Shown: positions 38,663 to 49,183 of the stretch, piece by piece
Layout: every line of letters begins with the position of its first letter
How positions within the stretch are numbered: the stretch's first letter is position 1
Assembly: GCF_008195825.1 (NCBI RefSeq)
Contig: NZ_CP043329.1
Location: 1,984,001-2,048,000 of the forward strand
Source of the DNA: Pedobacter aquae
Lineage (GTDB): Bacteria; Bacteroidota; Bacteroidia; Sphingobacteriales; Sphingobacteriaceae
Direction of reading: 5' to 3'
Length of the DNA stretch: 64,000 nucleotides
The notes under the pieces: model-generated
What the model was told of the DNA's origin: nothing
Seen by the model: the letters and a program-made list of their open reading frames with translations, nothing else
The model's database searches: none
Translations under genes and position numbers: made by a program

Positions 38663-41141
38663 TTAGTTGCCCATACCGCCACCTGCTTGGCCGCCACTTT
38701 CACCTTGTTTTAAGTCGTCATTTTTAACACCTTTTTTAGGGTTTTGATTAACTTTTAAACTTCCAAATCTCCAACTGAAGTTAACGCCAACAGAACGGAA
38801 AGGAATGGAGAAATTATTAGATTGTACAAAGGCTGGATTTCTAATCTCAGACTCGAAGTTTTTACGATTGTTGAATGGATCTATCATATTTAATCCAATA
38901 CTTCCTTTTTTATTAAATAGCTCTTTTTTAAGACCTAAACTCCACATATTGAAAGATGGATTTCTACCTTGGAAAGTTCTTCTTGGTGAGTTGGCAATTA
39001 AAAAAGTCTCGAAAACTAAACCTTTAGGCATGGTATAAGTTGCGCTTAAGAAACCATTATATATCAGGTAAACTTTATCTTCTATAGCTGATATATTTGC
39101 GCTGGCTGCAGATAAGTTAATATCATAAGTATAAATATTAAAATTACCTCTTAAGGTAAGTTTTTTGTTGGGTTGATAGAACCAAAGAAGTTAAATCCTA
39201 CAGAATTATTTTTACCAACGTTATCATAAGTGGTATAAGAAATATTTTTTCCATCAACAGGTATATTGGTAATAATACTCTCAATAATATCTGTAGTTGC
39301 TCTATAATAAATAGAAGCATTGATAATAGTTGTTTTAACAAAAGTGGAATAATTAATCTCGAAATTATCTGCCAATTCTGGCCCAAGAAGCGGATTACCT
39401 TGAGATTGATTATAAAAATCGGCCGAGTTTAAGAATGGATTCAAGAAAAATACACTTGGCCTTTGTAAACGTTTATTATAGCTAAACTTCACCGTTTGAA
39501 AATTTTTGAAAGTTCTTGAAACCACAAAGCTTGGCACAAAATTGCCATAATCATTGGTGAAAGGCGTAAAAGCAGCAGTTCCGGTTGCAAAACCATTAAT
39601 ATCTGTAAACTCATACCTACCTCCTATTTTCACTCCATACTTTTTAGCCAAAGTAAAGCCGAAGGTTGTATAGGCAGAAAATACATCCTGATTATAATCA
39701 TAAATAAAATTTCTACCATCTACGGGGATTCTATTACCTCCTAATAAATCTGCACTATCTACACCAGAATCATTGGTGATATCTCTTATGATAGCTTTTA
39801 CACCTGTTTCCCAAACTACTTTTTGAAAGGATGGGTATAATCTAACTGAAAGGTAGATTCTTTGTTGATAGCATCACTAGTACCAATTTCTTGACGAGCT
39901 AGGGTAGAAAAATAAGAATCATAATCATTAACCAAATTACTCTGGGTTAGCTGCCATGCTAATGAAATTTCTTGTCCTTCTTTTTTGAATTTGTGGGTAT
40001 AATCATTATTCCAATCGTAACCCGTTACCCTATTTTTGTTGTTAGTTACCCTGGTAAAGGCTTGTTGTACTCCTCCAAAAGAATTTCTATTGTTGTTAAA
40101 ACCATCTACACCAAACTCAAACCAGTTTAGTTTAAGGGTAGAGCTAACAGAGTTGTATTTATTAAAATCATAATCGGCACCAATAGAACCATTGGTAGCT
40201 AAACGCTCTGTTGTACTTCTACCATTTTGTAAATTAAAATCTCCGTTGTTGTTTACTCTATTAAAATCTAGAATAGAAGTTTGTGGCCAAGAATAGTAAC
40301 CACCACCATTTGCAGTAACCGTTAACCTACTCTTTTTAAGATTTAAATTTAAGTTTCCACTGTTTTGACGGATACCTACACCTGCATTAACAGAACCGCT
40401 CATCCCTTCCAAGTTATTTTTTTTGGTGATGATATTGATGATACCAGAAGTACCCTCAGCATCGTATTTAGCCGATGGTGATGTAATGACTTCTACGTTT
40501 TTAATTTGATCTGCAGGAATCGCTTTTAAAGCATCAGCAATATTACCTGCCATAGTACCCGATGGTTTACCATTAATTAAAACCCTGATGTTTGAGCTTC
40601 CTCTTAAAGATACGTTACCATCATAATCAACAGATAAAAGAGGCACTTTACGTAAAACATCTGTAGCATTACCGCCAGCAATAGCTACGTCTTTCTCTGC
40701 ATTATAAACCAGCTTATCAATTTTATTTTCTACGATAGAGGTTTGCCCTTCTACCACAATTTCTTTAAGAACTTTAGTATTAGGAGACAATTTAATAGTG
40801 CCTAAATTAATATCTGGCTTACTATTGGTAGTTACTACTGGGTCTATAACTTTTGTATGATATCCAATAAAAGAAATGGTTATTCGGTATCTACCGGGTA
40901 TAATTTTCTCGATTTTGAAAGAACCTTTTTCATCGGCCAAAGAGCCGTTTGTAGATTTTGTTTGCTGACTTCTTGACAATGCAATGGTTGCATAATCTAC
41001 CGGTTTGTTTGTTGCAGAATCTATTACCGTACCCGATATTTTTCCGATAATAGCACTTGAACCGCCGCCTGCTCCCATAGGCATTTGAGCAAATGTTTTA
41101 GTTGATATAAAAACAACTATTAATAAGTATAAATATTTCAT
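38663..41141 (-). CDS. TonB-dependent receptor-like outer membrane protein (two frameshifts)
   Basis: 826 residues after two one-base corrections (T runs at 39820-39824 and 39161-39166 each lack one base). Signal peptide MKYLYLLIVVFISTKTFAQ; CarboxypepD_reg-like domain (GKISGTVIDSATNKPVDYATIAL...GRYRITISFIGY); plug domain (NATDVLRKVPLLSVDYDGNVSLRGSSNIRVLINGK); then a large beta-barrel ending in FSWRFGSLKVN plus a Gly/Gln-rich tail (GGQAGGGMGN). Substrate unknown; no SusD partner is adjacent. ATG 41141 is the signal-peptide start; codons up to 41225 are unlikely. Confidence 0.88.
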
Positions 41142-41257
41142 CCCTTGTTTTGTTGTGTTTGCAAAATTAGAAGCAAAAAAAAAGTAAATGTTACAGGAAT
41201 GAAGAATTATTTTCTCCTGTAACACTTACTTTACTAAACCTCTCTTTAAAAAGAGTT

Positions 41258-41688
41258 TTACATGTATTTGTTTTGAATTAAATATTCAATAACTCTTGAG
41301 AATTGTGGTGCTGTTTGATCTACCTTATCTACTACATTACTATTGAAATCTAAAAAGTTAGAACCAGTGTGGGTAACGTTATCTTTATAGGTTTTTAAAG
41401 ACGCTTCTAAAATATTACGTTCTTTTTTTGAATGCTTTAGTACCGACTTTACATCATAAGTAGCAATTAAAGCCCCTTTTTTATTGTAAATAGAGACTAC
41501 ATAATTCTTGATTTTAGATTTTGCAGCAACTATCTCCTTTTCATCGGCTTTAATTTTTCCTAAAACTTTGTCTTTTGCTTTAATTTCATCGTTCTCTATT
41601 ACTATATCAGGTTTTTTATCATCAAAAGAAGCCGCATTAGAGAAATTAGAACATAACAGTACAAGTAAAATAAAAATTAAATTTTCAT
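41258..41688 (-). CDS. Small exported protein (frameshift near start, 41682-41685)
   Basis: With one extra A in the run at 41682-41685 the ORF reads MKNLIFILLVLLCSNFSNAAS (a clean signal peptide), then a Lys/Asp-rich domain (VLGKIKADEKEIVAAKSKIK, YVVSIYNKKGALIATYDVK) and ends IEYLIQNKYM: 143 residues. Family not recognised; a secreted, helical or beta-hairpin domain is plausible. Downstream of leuS, convergent with nothing. Confidence 0.65.
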
Positions 41689-41763
41689 AGTTTATGGGTT
41701 GTTAATTTGTTTAGTATAGATTGTTACGTAAAGATAGCATTTACGGTTTTAATTTTTCAAATT

Positions 41764-44700
41764 CTAAACTACAATATTAACAATTCTTCCTTTTACTACA
41801 ATCACCTTTTTGGGGGATTTACCTTCTAAATATTTCTGAACAGCTTCGTTTGCTAAAACTTCCTTTTCTATATCTGCCGCTTCCATACTTAAAGGGAAGC
41901 TTAAATTAGTTCTGGTTTTACCGTTAACAGAAATAGGATAGTTAAAATCATTTTCCACCAAATACTCTGGGTTAAATTTAGGGAAGTTTGCATAAGAAAT
42001 TGTTCCTGCGGCATTTCCTAATAAAGCCCAAAGCTCTTCTGTAACATGTGGTGCATAAGGGTGCAACAGCAAAACTAAATCTTGAAGGATAGCTCTTTTG
42101 TTACATTTTAAATCTGTTAACTCGTTAACCGCAATCATGAAACTAGAAACCGATGTATTGAAAGAAAAACGCTCTATATCTTCTTCTACCTTTTTGATGA
42201 TTTTATGTAAAGCTTTTAACTCGGCTTTTGTTGGTGCTTCATCAGCAACTACAAAATTGAAGGCTTCATCATGAAACAGTTTCCAAAACTTTCTTAAAAA
42301 CTTAAACACACCTTCTATACCATTGGTATTCCATGGTTTACTTTGCTCTAGAGGACCTAAGAACATTTCGTACATACGTAGAGTGTCTGCTCCGTAACGT
42401 TCGGTTAAATCATCGGGGTTAACCACGTTGAATTTGGATTTAGACATTTTTTCTACTTCAGCTCCGCAGATGTATTTAGCCTCACCCCTGCCCTCTCCAA
42501 AGGAGAGGGAGTTGGTTCCATCCTCGAAAATAAAGACAGCATCTTTATATTCAGGTCTGGATGCTCTAAATTTTTCTGTATCTAGGATATCGTTGTTTAC
42601 GATATTGACATCGACATGTAAAGCAGAAGTTTTTGTATAATCTATATCAAAAGTAATTTCAAAATCATCTGAATCTAACCTATTTTTTATTTGTGATAAC
42701 ATTAAACTTTTAATACTATCATTCTCAAAAGAAGATAAACTACCTTTTAAACCTTTTTCGTAAAGACCTTTAGATAGAAGAATTATAGGAAAAGGTAACT
42801 TCGACTCATTATAAAAGTCTACATCATTATCTTCTAAATTTTTAATCTTTAGCTTATAATTTTTTAATTGAATCCTATAAACAAAATTAGACCTTCCCTG
42901 AATCATCCCTTGATTAATCAATTTTTTGAAAGGTTCTTCTTCTGTTACATAGCCTAAATCTTTTAAGAATTTATTCCAAAAACGGCTATATAATAAGTGT
43001 CCTGTAGCATGCTCAGAACCACCTATGTATAAATCAACATCTTTCCAATAAGCTATTTTATCTTTATCAGCGAAAGCGTTTTCATTTTTTGCATCCATAT
43101 AACGGTACCAATACCAACTACTACCTGCCCAACCTGGCATGGTACTTAATTCATACTCGTACTCGTCTTTATATTTCCAGTCTTTTGCTCTTCCTAGCGG
43201 TGGTTCGCCAGATTCTGTAGGTAAGTATTTATCAACTTCTGGCAGCATTAATGGTAACTCGCTTTCGTCTATTAAGTATGGCAAGCCATTTTTAAAATAC
43301 ACGGGAACAGGTTCTCCCCAATAACGTTGGCGACCAAAAATAGCATCACGCATACGGTAATTTATTTTTGCGTAACCCATACCTTCTTGCTCTAAAAATG
43401 CAATTACTTTGGCTGTTGCCTCTTTATAGTTTAAGCCGTTGATAAATCCTGAATTAACATACCGTCCTTCTTTAGTTGGATCGGCCTCGTTTTCCATTTG
43501 CTGTGCATCTAAGATTTGGATGATTGGCAAATTGTACTGCTGTGCAAATAAATAATCACGCTGGTCTCCGGAAGGAACAGCCATAACCGCACCTGTACCA
43601 TAACCTGCTAACACGTAATCAGCTATCCAAATTGGCACTCTGGCACCATCAACCGGGTTGATAGCATAAGCTCCTGTAAAAGCTCCTGAAACCGTTTTAG
43701 TATCGGCCATACGATCTAATTCTGATTTCTTTTTGGTTTGAGCAATGTAAGCTTCAATTTCTGCTTTTTGTGCAGCTGTAGTAATTTGCGCTACCAATTC
43801 ATGCTCTGGTGCTAATACTAAAAATGAAACCCCGAAAATGGTATCTACACGGGTTGTGAAAACTTCAACATGGGCCTCACCCCCCGCCCTCTCCGAAGGA
43901 GAGGGAGCTGCCAGTCCTGCGGATAAACGCTCGGATTGTATCGTTTGATTTGTTGTAAATTCTTTTTGCTGGGATAAATGCTCTAGCTTTTCTTTTATAA
44001 CAGAAACTACTTTTTCTGTTTGATTGATTGCTTCTTCGTTGGTAAAGCGGATAACTTCAAAACCTGCTTGATTTAAGAAATGAGTTCTTATTTTATCATA
44101 TTCTGCTGCATCAATATCCTGGTGATAACCTCCGTCAACTTCGATAACAAGTTTTTGTGACAGACATGCAAAATCAGCAATATATCCTTCAATTACATGC
44201 TGCCTTCTTATTTTAAAACCTATTTGACTATTACGTAAACTCTGCCAAAGAACAAATTCCGCATCTGTTTGATTCTTGCGATTAATTTTAGAATTCTCTT
44301 TCAATAAATTCCAAGCAAAAGAATTAGCCGTTTCATATCCGAATGATAGGTTCTCCTGCGCTCCCTTCTCCTTTGGAGAAGGGTTGGGGATGAGGCTAAA
44401 TTTCACCATCGCTCCTACACTCTTCCCTATCCAGTTGCGCTGCATTTCTTTTAGCGGTTCTGGCCAATCTATAACATTTAAGCCTTGAAGCAATCTTTCA
44501 GCGTAAGCGGTAATACGCATACTCCATTGCATCATTTTCTTTTGCTCTACAGGATGCCCGCCACGTTCTGAAAAACCATCTTTAACTTCGTCATTAGCTA
44601 ATACGGTACCTAAAGCGGGGCACCAATTAACAGTACTTTCTTTTAAAAAAGTTAAACGGTATTTTAATAGCTCTGCTTGTTTCTCTTCTTCAGAAAAAGC

Positions 44701-45267
44701 AGCCCAGTCTGTTGGTAAAAGTTTTTGCGTATCATCATCAGAAACAGCATTTAGATTTGCTGTTCCTTGTGTTTCTAAATGATGGATTAAAGTAGAAATA
44801 TGCTCTGCTTTGTCAGAAGATTTATTATACCATGCATTAAACAATTGCATAAAAATCCACTGTGTCCATTTATAATAGTCTGGCGAGCTGGTACGCACTT
44901 CTTTACTCCAATCAAAAGAAAAGCCTAGATTATCTAATTGCTCACGATATCTTTTAATGTTAGCCTCTGTGGTAATTGCCGGATGTTGCCCCGTTTGTAT
45001 GGCATATTGTTCTGCTGGTAAACCAAAAGAATCATAACCCATAGGGTGCAAAACGTTAAAGCCTTTTAACCTTTTATAACGAGCAAAAATATCAGAAGCT
45101 ATATAACCCAGCGGATGCCCAACATGTAAACCAGCACCAGAAGGATAAGGAAACATATCTAACACATAATATTTGGGTTTAGTGGTATCGGTTTCTACTT
45201 TATAAGTTTGGTTTTGAGCCCAGAAATTTTGCCACTTAGTTTCTATACTTTTAAATTGATAATCCAT
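41764..45267 (-). CDS. leuS: Leucyl-tRNA synthetase with in-frame DUF559 nuclease insertion
   Basis: 1167 residues; typical Bacteroidota LeuRS has about 930. Charges tRNA-Leu. HIGH motif as HVGH (48-51), editing (CP1) domain with [13 protein letters not shown] after the insertion, and KMSKS at 940-944; catalytic parts look intact. Residues 291-466 (44397-43870) are foreign: a palindrome-encoded NPSPKEKG, then a DUF559 domain, then a second palindrome ([12 protein letters not shown]). Residues about 796-850 and 917-930 are further extra pieces, the latter ([11 protein letters not shown]) a third palindrome copy. The frame is open throughout. Divergent from ftsX. Confidence 0.93.
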   Translation of the reverse strand: MDYQFKSIETKWQNFWAQNQTYKVETDTTKPKYYVLDMFPYPSGAGLHVGHPLGYIASDIFARYKRLKGFNVLHPMGYDSFGLPAEQYAIQTGQHPAITTEANIKRYREQLDNLGFSFDWSKEVRTSSPDYYKWTQWIFMQLFNAWYNKSSDKAEHISTLIHHLETQGTANLNAVSDDDTQKLLPTDWAAFSEEEKQAELLKYRLTFLKESTVNWCPALGTVLANDEVKDGFSERGGHPVEQKKMMQWSMRITAYAERLLQGLNVIDWPEPLKEMQRNWIGKSVGAMVKFSLIPNPSPKEKGAQENLSFGYETANSFAWNLLKENSKINRKNQTDAEFVLWQSLRNSQIGFKIRRQHVIEGYIADFACLSQKLVIEVDGGYHQDIDAAEYDKIRTHFLNQAGFEVIRFTNEEAINQTEKVVSVIKEKLEHLSQQKEFTTNQTIQSERLSAGLAAPSPSERAGGEAHVEVFTTRVDTIFGVSFLVLAPEHELVAQITTAAQKAEIEAYIAQTKKKSELDRMADTKTVSGAFTGAYAINPVDGARVPIWIADYVLAGYGTGAVMAVPSGDQRDYLFAQQYNLPIIQILDAQQMENEADPTKEGRYVNSGFINGLNYKEATAKVIAFLEQEGMGYAKINYRMRDAIFGRQRYWGEPVPVYFKNGLPYLIDESELPLMLPEVDKYLPTESGEPPLGRAKDWKYKDEYEYELSTMPGWAGSSWYWYRYMDAKNENAFADKDKIAYWKDVDLYIGGSEHATGHLLYSRFWNKFLKDLGYVTEEEPFKKLINQGMIQGRSNFVYRIQLKNYKLKIKNLEDNDVDFYNESKLPFPIILLSKGLYEKGLKGSLSSFENDSIKSLMLSQIKNRLDSDDFEITFDIDYTKTSALHVDVNIVNNDILDTEKFRASRPEYKDAVFIFEDGTNSLSFGEGRGEAKYICGAEVEKMSKSKFNVVNPDDLTERYGADTLRMYEMFLGPLEQSKPWNTNGIEGVFKFLRKFWKLFHDEAFNFVVADEAPTKAELKALHKIIKKVEEDIERFSFNTSVSSFMIAVNELTDLKCNKRAILQDLVLLLHPYAPHVTEELWALLGNAAGTISYANFPKFNPEYLVENDFNYPISVNGKTRTNLSFPLSMEAADIEKEVLANEAVQKYLEGKSPKKVIVVKGRIVNIVV
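42479..42520. repeat. ~40-bp palindromic element, copy C (in leuS)
   Basis: GCCTCACCCCTG then CCCTCTCC-AAA-GGAGAGGG (42491-42509). Same orientation as copy B. Encodes [11 protein letters not shown] in the leuS frame just before [14 protein letters not shown], so it is a tolerated in-frame insertion. Confidence 0.85.
43871..43912. repeat. ~40-bp palindromic element, copy B (cassette 3' edge)
   Basis: GGGCCTCACCCCCC then CCCTCTCC-GAA-GGAGAGGG (43887-43905). Inverted relative to copy A. Confidence 0.85.
44356..44397. repeat. ~40-bp palindromic element, copy A (cassette 5' edge)
   Basis: CCCTTCTCC-TTT-GGAGAAGGG (44363-44383) followed by TTGGGGATGAGGC. On the minus strand it begins GCCTCATCCCCAACC, matching copies B and C. 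Confidence 0.85.
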
Positions 45268-45481
45268 TTCGCAATTCTTTATTTGTGCGAAAATAAAAAA
45301 TTAATGTATAGGCTTTAGGGTTTTATTTATTTTAAGATGCTGAGCTTATAAAATATCAAGACATAAAAACGTTATTTAAATATTTTAAAAGCCAAAAAAT
45401 GTTAAATTCTATAGTTTACAAGCAATCATGCTTATTTTAGACTAAGGTTTCTTATTTTCGCAGAAATAATCGTCAGTTTTT

Positions 45482-46360
45482 ATGGAAGAATTTGAAGATA
45501 GCAGAGCATCAAAAAAAACCAAAACCATTTATATCTCAACCGTTATAAGCATTTCTTTAGTGTTATTGATGGTTGGTTTACTAGGTTTAATTCTGGTACA
45601 TGGTAAAAATTTATCAAACTATGTTAAAGAAAACATTGTACTTAACCTGGTGATTAATGAGGGTACAAAAGAGGTTGATATTTTGGCTTTGCAAAAACAG
45701 GTAGAGGCTAACGGTTATGTAAAATCTACACAATACATTAGTAAAGAGCTAGCTGCAAGAAACTTAACTCAAGATTTAGGTGAAGATTTTATTAAGTTTT
45801 TGGGCTATAATCCTTTACTTTCTTCTATTGATGTTTATTTAAAAGCAGAATATGCTAACAACCAAAGCATTGAAATTTTAAGTAAACAGCTTCAAAAGAA
45901 CCCCATGATTAATGAGGTGCGGTATCAAAAATCTTTAGTGGATATGATTAATCAAAACATCAGGACTATATCTTTAGTAATTTTTGGATTTGGTGCTGTG
46001 CTTTTAATCATTGCTATTGCTTTAATTAATAATACCATAAGATTGGCCATTTACTCGCAACGTTTCTTAATAAAAAGTATGCAATTAGTAGGTGCTACAA
46101 GAAGTTTTATTAGAAAGCCTTTCTTAGTATATGGCTTTTTACATGGCTTAATTGCTGGTTTAATTGCTATTATTTTATTGGTGCTAACTTTATATTTTGC
46201 ACAACAGCAAATTCCAGAATTGGTAATTTTAAGAAACTACTATGAGTTTGCAATTGTATTTATAGCTGTAATTGGTGTAGGCATATTTATCTCATGCTTA
46301 AGCACTTACTTTGCGGTTACAAAATACTTGAAATTAAAAATTTACGATTTATACAGATAA
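45482..46360 (+). CDS. ftsX: Cell division protein FtsX
   Basis: 292 residues, membrane partner of the ATPase FtsE; regulates peptidoglycan hydrolases during division. One N-terminal helix (ISTVISISLVLLMVGLLGLIL), a periplasmic loop (~45-165), then three helices; SMQLVGATRSFIRKPFLVYG is the conserved cytoplasmic segment. First of the ftsX-DUF3098-uppP-truB-ribF set. ftsE is not in the window. Confidence 0.93.
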   Translation: MEEFEDSRASKKTKTIYISTVISISLVLLMVGLLGLILVHGKNLSNYVKENIVLNLVINEGTKEVDILALQKQVEANGYVKSTQYISKELAARNLTQDLGEDFIKFLGYNPLLSSIDVYLKAEYANNQSIEILSKQLQKNPMINEVRYQKSLVDMINQNIRTISLVIFGFGAVLLIIAIALINNTIRLAIYSQRFLIKSMQLVGATRSFIRKPFLVYGFLHGLIAGLIAIILLVLTLYFAQQQIPELVILRNYYEFAIVFIAVIGVGIFISCLSTYFAVTKYLKLKIYDLYR

Positions 46361-46363
46361 ACC

Positions 46364-46600
46364 ATGTCTCAAAAACCAACATCAACCCCAGACAATAAAG
46401 TTCAATTTGTTTTTGGTAAAAGCAACTATCAGTTTTTGGTGATTAGTATCGCTATCGTAATTATTGGTTTTGCTTTAATGACAGGCGATACAGATATTTA
46501 TGATTTCAGGAAAACTGTTTTAGCCCCTATTGTGGTTTTAGCTGGTTTTGCTTTAGGCTTTTACGCTATCTTAAAAAAATCAACTCCTAAATCTCATTAA
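46364..46600 (+). CDS. DUF3098 membrane protein
   Basis: 78 residues, two membrane helices ([20 protein letters not shown] and [20 protein letters not shown]) around [10 protein letters not shown]. Unknown function, conserved between ftsX and uppP. Its stop overlaps the uppP ATG (TAATG). Confidence 0.88.
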   Translation: MSQKPTSTPDNKVQFVFGKSNYQFLVISIAIVIIGFALMTGDTDIYDFRKTVLAPIVVLAGFALGFYAILKKSTPKSH

Positions 46601-47394
46601 TGAATCTTTTTGAAGCTATTATTTTAGCCATTATAGAAGGTTTAACAGAGTTTTTACCAGTTTCTTCTACTGGCCACATGATTATTGCCTCTTCTTTAAT
46701 GGGTATACAATCTGATAATTTTGTTAAACTATTTACGGTTGCCATACAACTAGGCACTATTTTATCGGTTTTTGCACTTTATTTTAAAAGATTCTTTAGG
46801 TCTTTAGATTTTTATTTTAAACTATTTGTTGCTTTTATTCCGGCCATTATATTCGGTGTACTTTTTAGCGATAAAATTGATGAATTATTAGAAAGTCCGC
46901 TTACGGTAGCCATTTCTTTATTGGTTGGAGGGATTATCCTCCTATTTGTTGATAAATGGTTTAAAGATGGCAATATAGATAACTCTGATGACATAAACTA
47001 TCCAACAGCTTTTAAAATAGGGATGTTTCAATGTATTGCGATGATCCCTGGCGTTTCAAGATCTGCTGCTAGTATCATCGGCGGGATGACACAGAAACTT
47101 AGCAGAAAAGCAGCAGCAGAATTTTCTTTCTTTTTAGCTGTGCCTACTATGTTTGCAGCTACAGCAAAAAAACTATTCGACTTTTATAAAGACGGCAATA
47201 CAATTACCAGTGAAGAAGTAAACTTACTTTTAATTGGCAACATCGTTGGTTTTGTGGTAGCATTAATTGCGATAAAAAGCTTCATTGGCTATTTAAGCAA
47301 GCATGGCTTTAAAATATTTGGGATATACAGAATTATAGTTGGTGCTATACTTATTGCTTTTATTTTGAGCGGTGCCAACCTACAAGTGGTATAA
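46600..47394 (+). CDS. uppP: Undecaprenyl-diphosphate phosphatase
   Basis: 264 residues, BacA/UppP family integral membrane phosphatase that recycles the carrier lipid for cell-wall synthesis. Signature [14 protein letters not shown] and [14 protein letters not shown], both active-site regions. About eight membrane helices. Start and stop both overlap neighbours by one base, so it is strongly coupled. Confidence 0.95.
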   Translation: MNLFEAIILAIIEGLTEFLPVSSTGHMIIASSLMGIQSDNFVKLFTVAIQLGTILSVFALYFKRFFRSLDFYFKLFVAFIPAIIFGVLFSDKIDELLESPLTVAISLLVGGIILLFVDKWFKDGNIDNSDDINYPTAFKIGMFQCIAMIPGVSRSAASIIGGMTQKLSRKAAAEFSFFLAVPTMFAATAKKLFDFYKDGNTITSEEVNLLLIGNIVGFVVALIAIKSFIGYLSKHGFKIFGIYRIIVGAILIAFILSGANLQVV

Positions 47395-48119
47395 TGGAAG
47401 AAGTTCAAGAAAAAAAATTCCCCAATTTTGATTTTACTACTGGCGAAGTTTTATTGATTAACAAGCCTTACAAATGGACATCTTTTGATGTGGTAGGTAA
47501 ACTGCGTAACTCTTTTAAACCTTTAAAATTAAAAGTTGGTCATGCTGGTACGTTAGACCCTCTGGCTACCGGTTTATTAATCATTTGCACAGGAAAACTC
47601 ACCAAACAAATTGATACTTTTCAGGCCGAGGAGAAAGAATATACGGGTACCATTACTATAGGTGCTACTACACCTTCTTATGATTTAGAAACAGAGGTTG
47701 ACCAGAATTTTGATATTTCTGCACTTACAGAAGATGCTATAAAAGACAATACCCAACATTTTATTGGCGAATTAGACCAATTTCCACCAGCACATTCGGC
47801 CATTAAAGTAGATGGCGAAAGGCTTTACATGAAAGCAAGAAGAGGTGAAGATGTTGAACTAAAATCAAGAAAAGTTACCATTTCTGAATTTGAAATTACC
47901 AGAATAGAGCTCCCTGAAATAGATTTTAGAGTAGTTTGTAGCAAAGGTACCTATATACGTTCTTTGGCTCATGATTTTGGCAAGAAATTAAATAACGGCG
48001 CTTATTTAAGTAAACTTAGAAGAACCAAAAGTGGTAATTTTAATGTTGATGATGCTTTTGAGATTATGGAATTGGTAAATCATATCAGAGAGATTAAACA
48101 AAACCCTGATTTTAAATAA
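47394..48119 (+). CDS. truB: tRNA pseudouridine(55) synthase
   Basis: 241 residues. LLINKPYKWTSFDVVGKLR, catalytic Asp in VGHAGTLDPLATGLLI, FPPAHSAIKVDGERLY, and SKGTYIRSLAHDFG. Modifies U55 in the T arm of tRNAs. Confidence 0.95.
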   Translation: MEEVQEKKFPNFDFTTGEVLLINKPYKWTSFDVVGKLRNSFKPLKLKVGHAGTLDPLATGLLIICTGKLTKQIDTFQAEEKEYTGTITIGATTPSYDLETEVDQNFDISALTEDAIKDNTQHFIGELDQFPPAHSAIKVDGERLYMKARRGEDVELKSRKVTISEFEITRIELPEIDFRVVCSKGTYIRSLAHDFGKKLNNGAYLSKLRRTKSGNFNVDDAFEIMELVNHIREIKQNPDFK

Positions 48120-48128
48120 TTCAGTATC

Positions 48129-49133
48129 ATGAAGATTTATAATCATATAAATGAGTTTAAGAAGCTAGATAACGCTGTAGTTACCATAGGTACTTTTGAT
48201 GGTGTACATCTAGGGCATCAAAAAATAATTGGAACACTTGTTGAAGAAGCTGTCAAAACAAACGGAGAAACGGTTATCCTTACTTTTTTTCCGCATCCAA
48301 GAATGATTCTTCATCCAGAAGATCATCAGCTAAAACTTATCAATAATATGATAGAAAAAGCTGCTTTACTAAGTAGCTTAGGCGTAAACCATCTAATTAT
48401 AACGCCCTTTACCAGAGATTTCTCTAACCTAAGTCCAGAGAACTATATTAAAGACATTCTTGTTGATAAAATTGGAACCAAAACCATCATTATTGGTTAC
48501 GACCATAGGTTTGGTAAAGACCGTAGCGGAAGCTTAAAAGAGCTTCAACATTTCTCAACTACTTTTAATTATAAAGTTGAAGAAATACCCGAGCAAGATA
48601 TTAACGATGTTACCGTTTCATCAACCAAAATAAGAGAAGCCATTTTAGCTGGAGATGTAAAAACAGCTCATGATTTTATGGGGCACCCTTTTTCTTTAAC
48701 CGGAAAAGTTATCAAAGGCGACCAAATTGGACGTACCCTTGGCTACCCTACCGCCAATTTATTTATTGAAGAAAACTATAAACTTATTCCGTCTGACGGG
48801 ATTTATGCTGTTGAAGTTTTCATTAAAAAGAACCGTAACAAAAATCAAATTATAGGAAACCCTTTCTATATTTCTACCGATGCTAAACTTGATGTTACCG
48901 AAGTTCAGAAATTTAGAGGCATGGCTTATATTGGGCACAGACCAACCATTAACGGAATGAGCCAAAATATTGAAGTTAATATTTTTGATTTTGCCGATGA
49001 TATTTACCACCAACATATTCAATTAGATTTTCTTCACTTCATTAGACACGATATAAAATTCGGAAACCTGGAGCAGCTTACCGCTCAACTAGCTAAAGAT
49101 AAAACTGCTGTAGAAAAGATATTTGTATCTTAA
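48129..49133 (+). CDS. ribF: Bifunctional riboflavin kinase/FAD synthetase
   Basis: 334 residues. N-terminal FMN adenylyltransferase: TIGTFDGVHLGHQKIIG, GYDHRFGKDRSG, VSSTKIREAILAGD. C-terminal riboflavin kinase: IGRTLGYPTANLFIEE, GIYAVEV, and RPTINGMSQNIEVNIFDF. Makes FMN and FAD. Ten bases after truB. Confidence 0.94.
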   Translation: MKIYNHINEFKKLDNAVVTIGTFDGVHLGHQKIIGTLVEEAVKTNGETVILTFFPHPRMILHPEDHQLKLINNMIEKAALLSSLGVNHLIITPFTRDFSNLSPENYIKDILVDKIGTKTIIIGYDHRFGKDRSGSLKELQHFSTTFNYKVEEIPEQDINDVTVSSTKIREAILAGDVKTAHDFMGHPFSLTGKVIKGDQIGRTLGYPTANLFIEENYKLIPSDGIYAVEVFIKKNRNKNQIIGNPFYISTDAKLDVTEVQKFRGMAYIGHRPTINGMSQNIEVNIFDFADDIYHQHIQLDFLHFIRHDIKFGNLEQLTAQLAKDKTAVEKIFVS

Positions 49134-49183
49134 ACTTATAGCTATTGGCTGATATTTTGCCAGCTAATTTTAAAGGGCTAAAT

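Larger units (their letters stand above)
43870..44397 (-). mobile_element. DUF559 nuclease-domain cassette inserted in leuS
   Basis: 528 bp (176 codons) between GAMVKF and VEVFTT of LeuRS. The coded domain (about residues 326-432) shows the DUF559/Vsr-like pattern: [42 protein letters not shown] and [10 protein letters not shown], with candidate catalytic D365, E376, D378 and H382, and RRQ 354-356. DUF559 belongs to the PD-(D/E)XK superfamily and is related to Vsr endonuclease. The ends are palindromic copies A and B in opposite orientation, so the unit looks like a compact insertion element kept in frame. Confidence 0.85.

Noticed and set aside
43870-44397. LeuRS insertion as an intein
   Set aside because: No intein splice motifs (no Cys/Ser start, no terminal His-Asn) and no splicing fold; the domain is DUF559 with palindromic ends.
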